Shown: positions 1 to 8,480 of the stretch, piece after piece
Layout of the letters: every line of letters begins with the position of its first letter
How positions within the stretch are numbered: position 1 is the first letter of the stretch
Virus record (IMG/VR): IMGVR_UViG_3300035698_005189
Location: 1-64,000 of that record
Direction: 5' to 3' (one strand)
Origin: a virus
DNA: 64,000 nt
Program-made: the position numbers and the translations under genes
The notes under the pieces: generated by a model
Seen by the model: the letters and a program-made list of their open reading frames with translations, nothing else
Told to the model about the DNA's origin: nothing
Database searches by the model: none

Positions 1-2254
1 CCCCATCGGTGTTGTAGCGGACCGTGTTCTGGATCAAGAGGCGGGCGTGCCTCGTGTTGAGCGCCTGCGCCAGGGTCTTCGCGTCTGCGAAGGTTGTGGC
101 GGCGGGGGCTCCGAGAACGACGTCACGCTCGGACCTACCTGCCCCAGCCATGTAGGCGGCGTGGGCGACGGCAGCCGCGTGAACGGCCGGGTCGGTGGTC
201 AGTGGGCAGACGGTGTTGACTCGCTCGCCCTTCAAGAGGTCCAGGGCGGCCTGCCAGTGCGCGAACATCGTCACGCCTTCGATCCCGCCGGTGAGGAACA
301 CCGGGCTGGTCGTGTTGGAGGGCGCACCCGTGGCAAGGGCGGCGGCGGCGGCTGTCACCAGCTCGCCTGTGTTGAGGACCTCCACGATGCGGTAGAGCAC
401 GGCGGCGAAGTCGAGTTGCACCGAGAGACAGGTGGCGGCGGCAGCCAGGTCCATGTCAGCGATCAGGAAGGCCGAGGCGTCACCAGCCTCGAGGGTGGCA
501 GCCCAACCGTCCAGAGCGGCGAGAACTTCGACGACGTCTCCCACGGTGTCGTAGTCAGCGATGGCCATGTCAGCGCAGGTGGCCGAGATGGTGAGCGTCC
601 GGGCCGGGTCGACGTGGCCGATGGCGAATCCGGTCACCTCACGCCAGGTGGACACGCCGGGGGCAGCGACTGCACCTGTGCAAGTGATCAGCTCAGTCTG
701 GGTGCTGAGGTCGGGGGCGACACCGACCGCCATGATCTTCGGGACACCGGCCCCGTCAAGAATGGCGGAGATGGTTGTCGAGTCAACCCGGAAGTTGTCG
801 ACGGCGATGAAGCCGGCGGACAAGCTGAGGGCAGCGACGGAGAACAACGCGACTGCGGGGTCGGCCCCGTAGACTGTCAGGGTGCCGGCGCAGGCGACGT
901 TGAGGACCACAGCGAAGACTTCACCCCAGGTCCCGACGGTGGCGACAGGGACAGCGCCGGTAAGCACTACCGACTCGACCTGAGCGATTCCGCCTACGGT
1001 GGTCCCGTAGATGGTGGCGATCTGGGTCAGGTCGGCCGCTCCTGCCGTCATGGTGACGACGTCTCCGGAGTCGAAGATGATGCCGGTAGTCGTGACCACG
1101 ACGGGCGCGGTGACGAGGCCAAGCCCGTAGGCGACAATGCTCTCCCAGGTGGTCGCGCTTGGAACGGGGGCCACACCGTTGAGGGTGAGCAGCTCGATCT
1201 GGGGTGCTCCGCCGAGGGCGGTGCCTATGACCAGCATCGTATCCACACAGGCACCGTCGGCTTCGACGGTGAACCCGCTGCCGTCGGAGGCCGATACCCC
1301 GAGTGAATCGGTGAGGACTTTCGCGCCTTGCTCCGTCTCTCCGATGGCGAAGGAGTAGTTGAGGGTCATCGCACCGACGTCGGAGACGGTGATGGGGGCC
1401 GCGCCGATGGCGGCGGACGAGAGGACCGCCCCGTAGACGTCGGTCCAGTCGATGGCCCCTACGACCGGCACAGCTGCGGTGAGGACCAGGGTCTCGGAGG
1501 TCGGGAGGCCAGTACCGTTGTCCACGCCGTAGAGGGTGATGCTCTGGAGGTCGCCTGCCCCACCTACGACGGAGGCCTTGGTTCCTGCAACCCAGACGCC
1601 TGCCTTGTCGGCCGACAGTCCGGGCTCATCGTGGGTGCCGATGTAGTCGCCACCCAGACCGAGACCCAGAGAGGCCTTGGCCAGCAGGGCGATGACGCCG
1701 GTCGCCGGGTCGATAGCCACGGTAGCTGCGGTGGGCCCGTTGACGCCCGGGGTGAACTCGGCGGAGAAGATGGGGTCGATGCCGACGTCGTCGTACTCTT
1801 CCTCGGTACCGCCGAGAACGACCGTGATGAGCTTCCCGCCGAGGGTGCCAGTGCCGACCTCCACGTTGATCTGGGTCGTGAAGAGGCCCCAGTCGGCCGA
1901 GGTCAGCTCCAGGGCGTTGCCGGCCCCGTTGGCGAGGGTGAGCAGCGACTGCGTGGATGGGTTGACCTTGACAAAGACGAGCGACTGCGCTCCGCCGGGG
2001 ATGTCGTCATCCTTGGACGGGTCGAACAGGAAGTTGCCGGCCTCGAGCAAGTCGCCCGAGCGGTAGGTCTGGCGGACACGTCCGGGAGCCGTCACGGGGG
2101 TAAGGACACCAGGGGCTCCGCCTTCGGCTTCGCCGAGGACCGCCACGATACCAGAAGCACCGAGGCCGATCCGGGACATGCCGGACGCGTCTACCTCGGA
2201 GTAGGAGCCGGGAACATGGGTGACCCGCCCGTTGAAGAAGATGCTCGTGGCCAT
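1..2254 (-). CDS. Contractile tail sheath protein (3' end outside window)
   Basis: Open from the ATG at 2254 (Shine-Dalgarno GAGGTAG) to the left edge with no stop, so at least 751 residues are visible. The N-terminus (FFNGRVTHVPGSYSEVDASG, then GLGASGIVAVLGEAEGG) has the form of phage sheath N-terminal domains. Near the left edge, the run around GRSERDVVLGAP resembles the conserved core of the sheath subtilisin-like domain. Residues about 237-560 are four degenerate copies of a beta-rich unit with the core GAVPV-x5-W-x-EV, inserted between these parts, which makes the protein longer than the usual 450-660 residues. It should polymerise around the tail tube and contract on infection. Its position after the neck genes fits. 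The sheath call is fairly secure; the role of the insert is unknown. Confidence 0.8.
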   Translation of the reverse strand, partial: MATSIFFNGRVTHVPGSYSEVDASGMSRIGLGASGIVAVLGEAEGGAPGVLTPVTAPGRVRQTYRSGDLLEAGNFLFDPSKDDDIPGGAQSLVFVKVNPSTQSLLTLANGAGNALELTSADWGLFTTQINVEVGTGTLGGKLITVVLGGTEEEYDDVGIDPIFSAEFTPGVNGPTAATVAIDPATGVIALLAKASLGLGLGGDYIGTHDEPGLSADKAGVWVAGTKASVVGGAGDLQSITLYGVDNGTGLPTSETLVLTAAVPVVGAIDWTDVYGAVLSSAAIGAAPITVSDVGAMTLNYSFAIGETEQGAKVLTDSLGVSASDGSGFTVEADGACVDTMLVIGTALGGAPQIELLTLNGVAPVPSATTWESIVAYGLGLVTAPVVVTTTGIIFDSGDVVTMTAGAADLTQIATIYGTTVGGIAQVESVVLTGAVPVATVGTWGEVFAVVLNVACAGTLTVYGADPAVALFSVAALSLSAGFIAVDNFRVDSTTISAILDGAGVPKIMAVGVAPDLSTQTELITCTGAVAAPGVSTWREVTGFAIGHVDPARTLTISATCADMAIADYDTVGDVVEVLAALDGWAATLEAGDASAFLIADMDLAAAATCLSVQLDFAAVLYRIVEVLNTGELVTAAAAALATGAPSNTTSPVFLTGGIEGVTMFAHWQAALDLLKGERVNTVCPLTTDPAVHAAAVAHAAYMAGAGRSERDVVLGAPAATTFADAKTLAQALNTRHARLLIQNTVRYNTDG

Positions 2255-2257
2255 GGG

Positions 2258-2635
2258 CTACCTCGCGTCGGAACGGTTGGGGCGATGGTTGCCGCCACCC
2301 GGACCACGACGATGGCCGTGGATGGCGCGGGAGGCGAACTCGTCGAGAAGAGAAAGCCACTCGGTCCGAGGGCGACGGGTGGCGGGCTCGCCGCGCTGCC
2401 TGAGCCAGGCCATGAACGCCTGGCCACCACCAGCGAAGGCCTTGCAGGCCTCACCGGCGGACATGGCGGAGACGGACGGGGCCCGGGCGGAGGGCTTGCG
2501 GGCCCCAGCGACTCCGGAGTGCGGGGCGGGCGTCCTCTTCGTGGTCTTCGGGAGGGACCCAGGCGCGAGGGCGGCGACACCACTACGGGGCGGCGTCGGG
2601 GTCTTCGGGGGCTTTGGGGCGGTCTTCTTGGGCAT
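2258..2635 (-). CDS. Small basic Pro-rich protein upstream of the sheath
   Basis: 125 residues. The ATG at 2635 is preferred because GGAGG lies six bases upstream; an in-frame ATG at 2659 has no such site. The first half is Lys/Pro/Ala-rich and probably disordered, and the C-terminal part carries a short helical stretch around WLRQRGEP and a basic Arg/Gly-rich tail. It lies tightly between the tail-completion gene and the sheath, which suggests a virion or tail-assembly role. I do not recognise the family. Confidence 0.6.
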   Translation of the reverse strand: MPKKTAPKPPKTPTPPRSGVAALAPGSLPKTTKRTPAPHSGVAGARKPSARAPSVSAMSAGEACKAFAGGGQAFMAWLRQRGEPATRRPRTEWLSLLDEFASRAIHGHRRGPGGGNHRPNRSDAR

Positions 2636-2655
2636 GGGAGCCTCCACGGTTGGGA

Positions 2656-3324
2656 TCATAGTACAAACGGCGCGACTCCGCCCCCCGCGGCCTCATGCGA
2701 GACGGCTACTGAGGTGCCTCTGGCTTCCGGGTCGCCTGAGATGGCTGCCTGGAGCTTGGCCGAGCCAGTCCCGTCGGGACCGCCGCTGAGTTCTTCGAAG
2801 TCGATGGATACGGTCAGTCGTCGGACGTACAGACTCGCAGGGGTGAACCTGGGGTCGGGTACAAGCTCGGAGCCCTGCAGGTCGGGGTTGTCCATCCCGA
2901 CGGATGGGAAGGCCCGGGTGGCGGCCCGCATGATCGCGCGTAGGACGCGATAGTACCACGCGCAGATGTCGGGGTGCTCGGCGTAGACGAGGATCGTGTA
3001 GTTGCCCTTGACCCACCAGTGGAGGTCAGTACCTACGACCTCGTCTCCGTCGAGGAAGGCTTCTTCGCCGGCCCCTATGTAGTCCCCCGCGTTCGTCTCG
3101 GACGTCATCACGACCGCGTAGCACGGCATCGCTGTGTCGCGGCGGGCGTGCCCAGCGAATACGTCGGGAGGGTTGGTGCCCCACCGAGTCTTCGCTGAGA
3201 TCAGTTCGTCGGCGGGGAGGCTCTGGAGGACGTCATCGAGGATGGTCACGTCAGCTGTGATGGCGGCCACACCCAGCCGGACGAAGCGAAGGATCTCTCT
3301 GTCTGGGGCTGAGTTGGTGGTCAT
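2656..3324 (-). CDS. Probable tail-terminator or tail-completion protein
   Basis: 222 residues; the ATG at 3324 overlaps the stop of the preceding gene (ATGA). Acidic/aromatic central sequence with VKGNYTILVYAEHPDICAWY and a C-terminal half resembling beta-structured tail terminators (SLYVRRLTVSIDFEELSGG). No catalytic motif is visible. Position directly after an HK97 gp10-like gene and before the sheath is where head-tail joining and tail-terminator proteins are normally encoded. The functional label is by context; the reading frame itself is secure. Confidence 0.6.
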   Translation of the reverse strand: MTTNSAPDREILRFVRLGVAAITADVTILDDVLQSLPADELISAKTRWGTNPPDVFAGHARRDTAMPCYAVVMTSETNAGDYIGAGEEAFLDGDEVVGTDLHWWVKGNYTILVYAEHPDICAWYYRVLRAIMRAATRAFPSVGMDNPDLQGSELVPDPRFTPASLYVRRLTVSIDFEELSGGPDGTGSAKLQAAISGDPEARGTSVAVSHEAAGGGVAPFVL

Positions 3325-4136
3325 CGTGACTCCGTGAGGGCTGCGATAGCGTCCTCGATCAGAATGTCGGCCTCTGCCTGAGCCTCATCGTGGGCTTCCT
3401 CGAAGAGGTGGTGACCCTCGATGCCTGGGTGCAGCCAGGCCTGCGGGTCGGAGTTGGTGCTGACGGCGCGGAACGTCGTCTGGGATGGCTGGCGGGCGCT
3501 GGCGTAGGTCTTCGCCTTTCGTACCATACCGGCGAAGACGTCCGACTTGTGATGGGGCTTGAGTAGCCCGGCCTGGCCTGACGGGAGGCGACCGCCCCAG
3601 GATGTCTTCTCACCGGGCATCCCTGTGGTAGGCTCCAGCTCCTTCACGTCAGCAGCGATGTCGCGCCCGAGAGCGGCTGCCTCCTCCGTTGACCGATCCC
3701 CAAACTCCTCGAAGCCGCCCTCGGACGCAACAAAGTTACGAATATACGCGCTGCCCAGCGCCGGGGCGTTGTCGCCCGAGGCTCCCGGGAGCATATGGCG
3801 GAAGGGGACCACGTTCATACGACCCCCGTCAGCGGTGGCCTTGGAGTTCTTACCGGCCAGGAGCCAGATCTTCATGTCGCCGCCTTCCCAGCCCTGCTCG
3901 ACGGCGTTGGGCAGCCAGCCAACCAGGGTGATCGTAGAGGAGACTCCCCGGAAGTCCTCAGCGAATACGGCCTCTGACAGGCCAGCGATGTACTCCGCTG
4001 CGGTGGAGCCCAGCCCCTCGAGGGCCAGGCGCTCGATGGCGTTGCGTGAGGTCCTGGCGACGTCCCGAACCAGGGTACGCCAGATCTCGGTCTCGGCAGC
4101 GAACTGCGCGGGAATGTCGACTTCGACGGAGATCAC
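3321..4136 (-). CDS. HK97 gp10-like neck/tail-completion protein
   Basis: 271 residues starting with GTG in a GTGA overlap with the upstream stop, preceded by AAGGTGG. The C-terminal segment contains FRAVSTNSDPQAWLHPGIEG, a pattern typical of HK97 gp10/tail-completion proteins, whose Trp-x-His-Pro-Gly turn is commonly conserved. The N-terminus is helical (RTLVRDVARTSRNAIERLAL). It should act at the head-tail interface. Gene order (connector, this gene, tail terminator, sheath) supports that. Confidence in the family is moderate. Confidence 0.65.
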   Translation of the reverse strand: MISVEVDIPAQFAAETEIWRTLVRDVARTSRNAIERLALEGLGSTAAEYIAGLSEAVFAEDFRGVSSTITLVGWLPNAVEQGWEGGDMKIWLLAGKNSKATADGGRMNVVPFRHMLPGASGDNAPALGSAYIRNFVASEGGFEEFGDRSTEEAAALGRDIAADVKELEPTTGMPGEKTSWGGRLPSGQAGLLKPHHKSDVFAGMVRKAKTYASARQPSQTTFRAVSTNSDPQAWLHPGIEGHHLFEEAHDEAQAEADILIEDAIAALTESR

Positions 4137-5008
4137 GATCCCACCTTGTGAGTCATAAAGTCGAGTTTGGCCTGGAACGTCGTCGGGAACTGGCGCGGCC
4201 CTCGCTTCCCGGCCTTGGCTGTCCCGGCGGGCAGTCGCGCTGCGTTGACCGTGAACACACCTGACTCGACGACCCAGACAGGACGGCAGATGTAGTGAAC
4301 GACATACAGGACGTCGACGGCAGGGCCCCGCCCGATCAGCCAGGTGAGCTTGGCTGGCTGGGTGTGGGTCTGCTCACTCAGGACGTAGTCGGTACCCTCA
4401 ATATAAACGGAGTCATCGTCAGCTACGACGTTGATCTGGATCGGCTCGTACCGGAGGGCTGCCAGTTGCTCGTCCTTGGGTCGGCCGAAGTAGCCTACGG
4501 GGACGGACAGCGCGGCGTCACGGCGGATCAGCTGGGACCAGACCATCTCTTGCTCGATGCCGACGAAGTAGTCACCCGGGCCGACCTTCATCTCCGTCTG
4601 CACCGTGAGGGTGGCCTCGCCCGTGGCGAGCGGGGTAGTCTCGACGGTACCGTCTACGCGGGTCCGGGCGGACGAGAAGATGGCGTGAACCTTGGCGGCT
4701 TCGTAGCCGCCGTAGAAGTGGGTGTCGCCGATGTACAGGTCCCGCCGGGCCGATAGGTCTGGGCTGACGTGCCACTCGCCCGTACCATGGCAGCGATGGC
4801 AGTTGGGGTCGCCATACTCCTGCCGGTCAGCGCCAGCGCGACACGGGCAGCCGAGTGTCCGCTGCCACAGGAACAAGAGCCCGAGTCCCTGGATGGTCCG
4901 GGCCACCCCATCGAGGTCGACGAACGGGAGCGGCGTTGTCCTGTGGTTCTCGCCTGGGACGTCTCGCCGACCGCTTACGGTCCGGGCTCTGGTAGGCGGC
5001 GTCGCCAT
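4133..5008 (-). CDS. Neck-region protein with an N-terminal CxC...CxxC cluster
   Basis: 291 residues. Residues about 53-82 hold CPC, then YGDPNCHRCHGTGEW: four cysteines plus a CHRCHGTG turn that looks like a zinc- or iron-binding knuckle. Similar cysteine knuckles near the N-terminus occur in neck proteins of several tailed phages. The remainder is beta-rich with no catalytic signature. It lies between the connector-like 451-residue protein and the gp10-like gene, which implies a head-tail connector role. Confidence 0.6.
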   Translation of the reverse strand: MATPPTRARTVSGRRDVPGENHRTTPLPFVDLDGVARTIQGLGLLFLWQRTLGCPCRAGADRQEYGDPNCHRCHGTGEWHVSPDLSARRDLYIGDTHFYGGYEAAKVHAIFSSARTRVDGTVETTPLATGEATLTVQTEMKVGPGDYFVGIEQEMVWSQLIRRDAALSVPVGYFGRPKDEQLAALRYEPIQINVVADDDSVYIEGTDYVLSEQTHTQPAKLTWLIGRGPAVDVLYVVHYICRPVWVVESGVFTVNAARLPAGTAKAGKRGPRQFPTTFQAKLDFMTHKVGS

Positions 5009-5009
5009 C

Positions 5010-6365
5010 TCAGGACACTACCATCTTGATCGTCTTGCCAAGGCGAGCCTTGATGGCCGGCAGCAGCTCCTTGATCTCTTTCTGGTACTCGATGATCCGA
5101 GCACCGTAGCCGGCGTTGGTGGCCGATGACGTCGTGTTGATACTCTGCGACAGTCCCGGCACCGACAGGCTCCAGCCAGCCAGGCCTGCACCACCGACGA
5201 GGTCGCCAGCGATATTGAGGGCACCGATGGAGGCGGCCATACCGATGAGGTGCCTGATGTCGTCGGGGGCCTCACCTGGCTCGAAACCAGCGCGATAGTC
5301 CACCCGCCACACAGACGGAACGACCTGGACTCCACCGTGCCACATCGGCATAAGCTGGCCAGGGATCAGGAGGACGTCTGCGATGGAGCCCTGCCCGGGA
5401 ACCACCTGCACGACGCCCCTCGCACCGCCATCCTGCAGCACGATCCAGCGGGAGTCGATCTCGGCCCCTTCGGTCATGGCGGGGTAGCGGAAGGCGAGCT
5501 TGTCGACTCGGATGACCGGCCAGCTATGCAGCTGAAGGTAGCCCCAGGCAGCCCAGTCCTGGCCTCGGTGGTCGTGCGTCTCTTCGACGATATCCGTGGC
5601 GGTCAGGACTACATCCAGCTCGCCCTCGGCCCACCGGATGGCGGATCGGATGTACTGCTCGAGCATGGAACGGGGGAAGGGGTTGCCTTCTCCATCCATG
5701 AGTCGCACGCCGAAGAGGTACGTCTCCGTCAGTTCTGCCACGGACAGGACGAGGTCGTCAACCAGGGCTTCGGTGCCGGGTAGTGGGTCGCACGAGTCGG
5801 ACTCAACCAGACTGGCCGTATCCAGGTAGTGCGATCGGTACCACGAGGCCGCTGTGCCGGCGTCGTCGGTGAGAAGATACGACACGGTGGCTGCGTACAG
5901 GTCCAGTGCGTCGACCTCGACCCAGGGCCCGACGGCGGACGCCCCGCGCTCGACGACGATGGTGTCGAACCGGGACCGGACGGTCGGAAGGCGTAGCACA
6001 CCGATGTGAATCTCGACGTGGTCAGCCCCGTCGGCATCGGTGTAGGGGGAGGCCTGGGTGACCTCGGGGACGAGACCAAGCAGCTCGAAGGAGACGGTAC
6101 TCGTCGCCGGGGCTATGAAGACTTCGTCATAGGCGAGCGCCGGGATATCGAGACGATACGCGTAGCCCTGCAGGGCGTTGACCGAGAACTCCCCGGCGGC
6201 GTTGGTGAACGTCTCTACCGGGTCCATGACGACACCGAAGCCACCACGGGCCTCTGGCGTGTCAAGGTCGCGTTGGTGAGGCGACAGCCTCACTACGATA
6301 TTCTCAACGCCGGTCCCGGTGGCGTCTACCACCGTGCCGACGATGGCGACGACGGCGGGGGCCAT
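5010..6365 (-). CDS. Head-tail connector protein with an N-terminal carboxypeptidase-regulatory-like domain
   Basis: 451 residues. The first ~95 residues (IVGTVVDATGTGVENIVVRL, then TNAAGEFSVNALQGYAYRLDIP) match the transthyretin-like/carboxypeptidase regulatory fold, a beta-sandwich often used as a surface decoration. The central and C-terminal region has the connector-like pattern of helices followed by SWPVIRVDKLAFRYP and VWRVDYRAGFEPGEAPDDIRHLI, reminiscent of head-completion proteins that sit under the portal. The protein is probably structural. The two-domain reading is by eye and the exact connector family is uncertain. Confidence 0.55.
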   Translation of the reverse strand: MAPAVVAIVGTVVDATGTGVENIVVRLSPHQRDLDTPEARGGFGVVMDPVETFTNAAGEFSVNALQGYAYRLDIPALAYDEVFIAPATSTVSFELLGLVPEVTQASPYTDADGADHVEIHIGVLRLPTVRSRFDTIVVERGASAVGPWVEVDALDLYAATVSYLLTDDAGTAASWYRSHYLDTASLVESDSCDPLPGTEALVDDLVLSVAELTETYLFGVRLMDGEGNPFPRSMLEQYIRSAIRWAEGELDVVLTATDIVEETHDHRGQDWAAWGYLQLHSWPVIRVDKLAFRYPAMTEGAEIDSRWIVLQDGGARGVVQVVPGQGSIADVLLIPGQLMPMWHGGVQVVPSVWRVDYRAGFEPGEAPDDIRHLIGMAASIGALNIAGDLVGGAGLAGWSLSVPGLSQSINTTSSATNAGYGARIIEYQKEIKELLPAIKARLGKTIKMVVS

Positions 6366-6368
6366 GGC

Positions 6369-6836
6369 TTAGCTCGCTGTCTGGTGGCGAACGCCCCTGA
6401 CAGTCAGGCGGGAGTTGGCCGCGTTGGTGCCGGGGGTCCATCCACGGAATCGCATATATTTACCGACCGTCGGGATACTGAACCCGAGGGCGATCACTAC
6501 GCCTGACGTGATGACGTAGTTGTGGGGTGCCACCACGCCTGCGATCTCTTCGGAGAGGCCGAACCAGTCGACGCCGTTCCACGACGTCTGGACAGCGACA
6601 GTGGCCCCGGTGGTGGCGGTGCCGGCTGTGTAGTCGACGAGAACGGTGAGGGCCTCGTACCCGAGGACCGCGACCTTCTCGCCCCAAGCCGATCCGGCAG
6701 GAGCCAGGACCGCGTTGATCTCTTCGAACTGGACGTGCAGGTCAACCGGAAGCCGGTCGGTATAGCGCGTCCGGCGCAGCTCATGCGATCGGAGGGCGGG
6801 GGTCTGCGACTGGGGAACACGGACGGGGGGCGGCAT
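6369..6836 (-). CDS. Beta-sandwich virion protein, unknown
   Basis: 155 residues; AAGGTAG lies just upstream of the ATG. The sequence alternates short hydrophobic strands (EKVAVLGYEALTVLVDYTAG, ATVAVQTSWNGVDWFGL, GKYMRFRGWTPGT), as in small capsid- or fibre-decoration folds and discoidin-like sandwiches. It is separated from the decoration-like genes by a strong hairpin. Probably structural; no specific family recognised. Confidence 0.5.
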   Translation of the reverse strand: MPPPVRVPQSQTPALRSHELRRTRYTDRLPVDLHVQFEEINAVLAPAGSAWGEKVAVLGYEALTVLVDYTAGTATTGATVAVQTSWNGVDWFGLSEEIAGVVAPHNYVITSGVVIALGFSIPTVGKYMRFRGWTPGTNAANSRLTVRGVRHQTAS

Positions 6837-6854
6837 AAGCTACCTTCGGCGCGA

Positions 6855-6880
6855 TAGGGAGGGCGACACCGCCCTCCCTA
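6855..6880 (-). terminator. Hairpin between decoration-like and neck genes
   Basis: Perfect 11-bp inverted repeat TAGGGAGGGCG / CGCCCTCCCTA with a 4-base ACAC loop, placed between the stop at 6888 and the next start at 6836. No T-run follows, so it may be a partial terminator or an RNA-processing or stability hairpin lowering expression of downstream genes relative to the abundant capsid genes. Confidence 0.5.
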
Positions 6881-6887
6881 CGACGAC

Positions 6888-7655
6888 TTACGGGGTGGCG
6901 GTGACGACGCTGGTGGCGCCGGGGACAGCCACGGAGTACGCGAAGTTCTTGGCACCGTTGGGCATCGAGGTGGGCGAGAAGCCCATCGACTGCGCGGTAT
7001 TGTCGAAGGTGGCGTCCTCGGTGACACCGTTCACAGCCACGCTGCCGACGGGCTTCACCGGGGTCTCCAGGATGCCGAGCTTGTGCCAGGTGTCGATGGA
7101 AGCAGTCTGACCACCGGCACCGATCAGCTTGCACTCGGCGGCGGTCACGGTCTTGAAGACCTTGGTCGTCTGCACGGCGAAGCCGGGGTTGTCTGCCACG
7201 ATCTCGACGCAGGCCTGGTCGCGGATGTCAGTACCAGTCACGGTCACATCGCCACCATCCCAACCACCGCTAAAGGTCAGCGACAGGTTGCGTGGGACAT
7301 CGGGGTCGGTGAAGGCACCGGGGAAGTTGACGTTGACACCGGTCGCATAGGCGGCGTGGACGGCGCCGACACCGTCGGCGAGGGGGGCGACGATCTCGCC
7401 GCTGAAGATGTCCTCGACGTCGGCGGCATCTTCGAAGGTGGCCTTGGAGTCGAGGCCCTGATCCCAAGCCGCGCCATCCCAGATGTACTCGCTACCGGCG
7501 ATTGCTCCGCCGATACCGATGATCTTGGAACCGATGGGTCGGGTCCAACCGGTGATGGCCTCGGGGGTGCCGGTGGCGGGGGCATCGCCGGAACCATGCT
7601 CGATCGAGGGGGCACCGTCCTGCCGGAAGGTGAAGCGGGTGTGTACATAGGCCAT
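6888..7655 (-). CDS. Capsid decoration-like protein, paralogue A
   Basis: 255 residues. The C-terminal ~150 residues align by eye with the next upstream gene product: both contain VPRN-(x)-(S/T)-(I/L)-(T/S)-F-x-G-x-W-x-GGD-(V/I)-T-(V/L)-TGTD, then KVFKT-(V/I)-T, L-I/V-GAGG and a GHKLG or WHKLG turn. The N-terminal halves differ. Abundant small Ig-like beta modules next to the major capsid protein commonly decorate capsids. Function is inferred; the paralogy is seen directly. Confidence 0.6.
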   Translation of the reverse strand: MAYVHTRFTFRQDGAPSIEHGSGDAPATGTPEAITGWTRPIGSKIIGIGGAIAGSEYIWDGAAWDQGLDSKATFEDAADVEDIFSGEIVAPLADGVGAVHAAYATGVNVNFPGAFTDPDVPRNLSLTFSGGWDGGDVTVTGTDIRDQACVEIVADNPGFAVQTTKVFKTVTAAECKLIGAGGQTASIDTWHKLGILETPVKPVGSVAVNGVTEDATFDNTAQSMGFSPTSMPNGAKNFAYSVAVPGATSVVTATP

Positions 7656-7688
7656 TGTGGTACTCCGTAGAGTGGGGGGTGTAGTGGC

Positions 7689-8477
7689 TTAGATGACGAC
7701 AGCCCAGCTGTAGTTGTGGGAGGCGTTGGGAAGGGTGGTCGGGCTGAACCCGTGGTAAACGTTGTCCCAGACTGCTGCCTCGGAGATCGCATCGACGGAG
7801 AGGAGACCGAGGGGGGAAGCCATGACCTTGGGGACACCGAGCTTGTGGCCCCAGCCGATTGTGGCACCATGACCACCACCGCCGGCTCCGACGAGTTCGT
7901 TGACAGCACCGGTGATGGTCTTGAAGACCTTGGTACCGACCACGAGGAGGCCGGCGGCGTCGGCGACGACTTCGGTGATGGGTGCGTCGAACTGGTCGGT
8001 ACCCGTCAGGGTGATGTCGCCACCAGCCCAGGCACCTTCGAAGGAGATAGTCGCGTTGCGAGGTACAACCGGGGAGGTGAAACCACCAACCCAGATCCCG
8101 CCTGCGACGTTGTCCTCTTCCCGGGCGGCGACGCCAACCGCCGAGTCAGCGGCGGGGGCTGCGATAGTCCCGGTGTGCATCTGGACGGCGGCGGAAAGCA
8201 GGGAGTCAGCGCTGGCCAAAGCAGCCTGGAGGCCGCCGGGAGGGAAGTAGGTCAGCAGGCCTTCGACATCGATCTCAGTCGCGTCGTGCTTGGAGGTTCC
8301 ACCGTTCTCGTGGGTAGTGATCTGCAGCTGGGTCGCAGCGGTGACCACGCCGACTGCGGTCGCGTAGGAGTTCAGCAGCAAGCCGAGGTCGATGCCCTGA
8401 CGATTACCGAGGCTGGGCTCGTTGTCACGGAGGAAGCGAAGCTCAGCGGCGGAGAGGATGTAGGTGGGGGCAGGCAC
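7689..8477 (-). CDS. Capsid decoration-like protein, paralogue B
   Basis: 262 residues, GTG start with AGGAG eight bases upstream. Shares its C-terminal module with the adjacent downstream protein (GGDITLTGTDQFDAPITEV, KVFKTITGA, GWGHKLGV). The N-terminal ~110 residues are unique and start with a helix (LSAAELRFLRDNEPSLGN), perhaps a capsid-binding segment. The tandem arrangement suggests duplication followed by divergence. Likely a head protein; a trimeric cement role is speculation. Confidence 0.6.
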   Translation of the reverse strand: MPAPTYILSAAELRFLRDNEPSLGNRQGIDLGLLLNSYATAVGVVTAATQLQITTHENGGTSKHDATEIDVEGLLTYFPPGGLQAALASADSLLSAAVQMHTGTIAAPAADSAVGVAAREEDNVAGGIWVGGFTSPVVPRNATISFEGAWAGGDITLTGTDQFDAPITEVVADAAGLLVVGTKVFKTITGAVNELVGAGGGGHGATIGWGHKLGVPKVMASPLGLLSVDAISEAAVWDNVYHGFSPTTLPNASHNYSWAVVI

Positions 8478-8480
8478 GGG

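Noticed and set aside
47-1306. Long plus-strand open frame (419 residues)
   Set aside because: Antisense to the sheath gene; composition is Gly/Asp/Arg-rich without domain pattern, as expected for a shadow in high-GC DNA. The minus-strand frame has a good ribosome site and sheath-like sequence.
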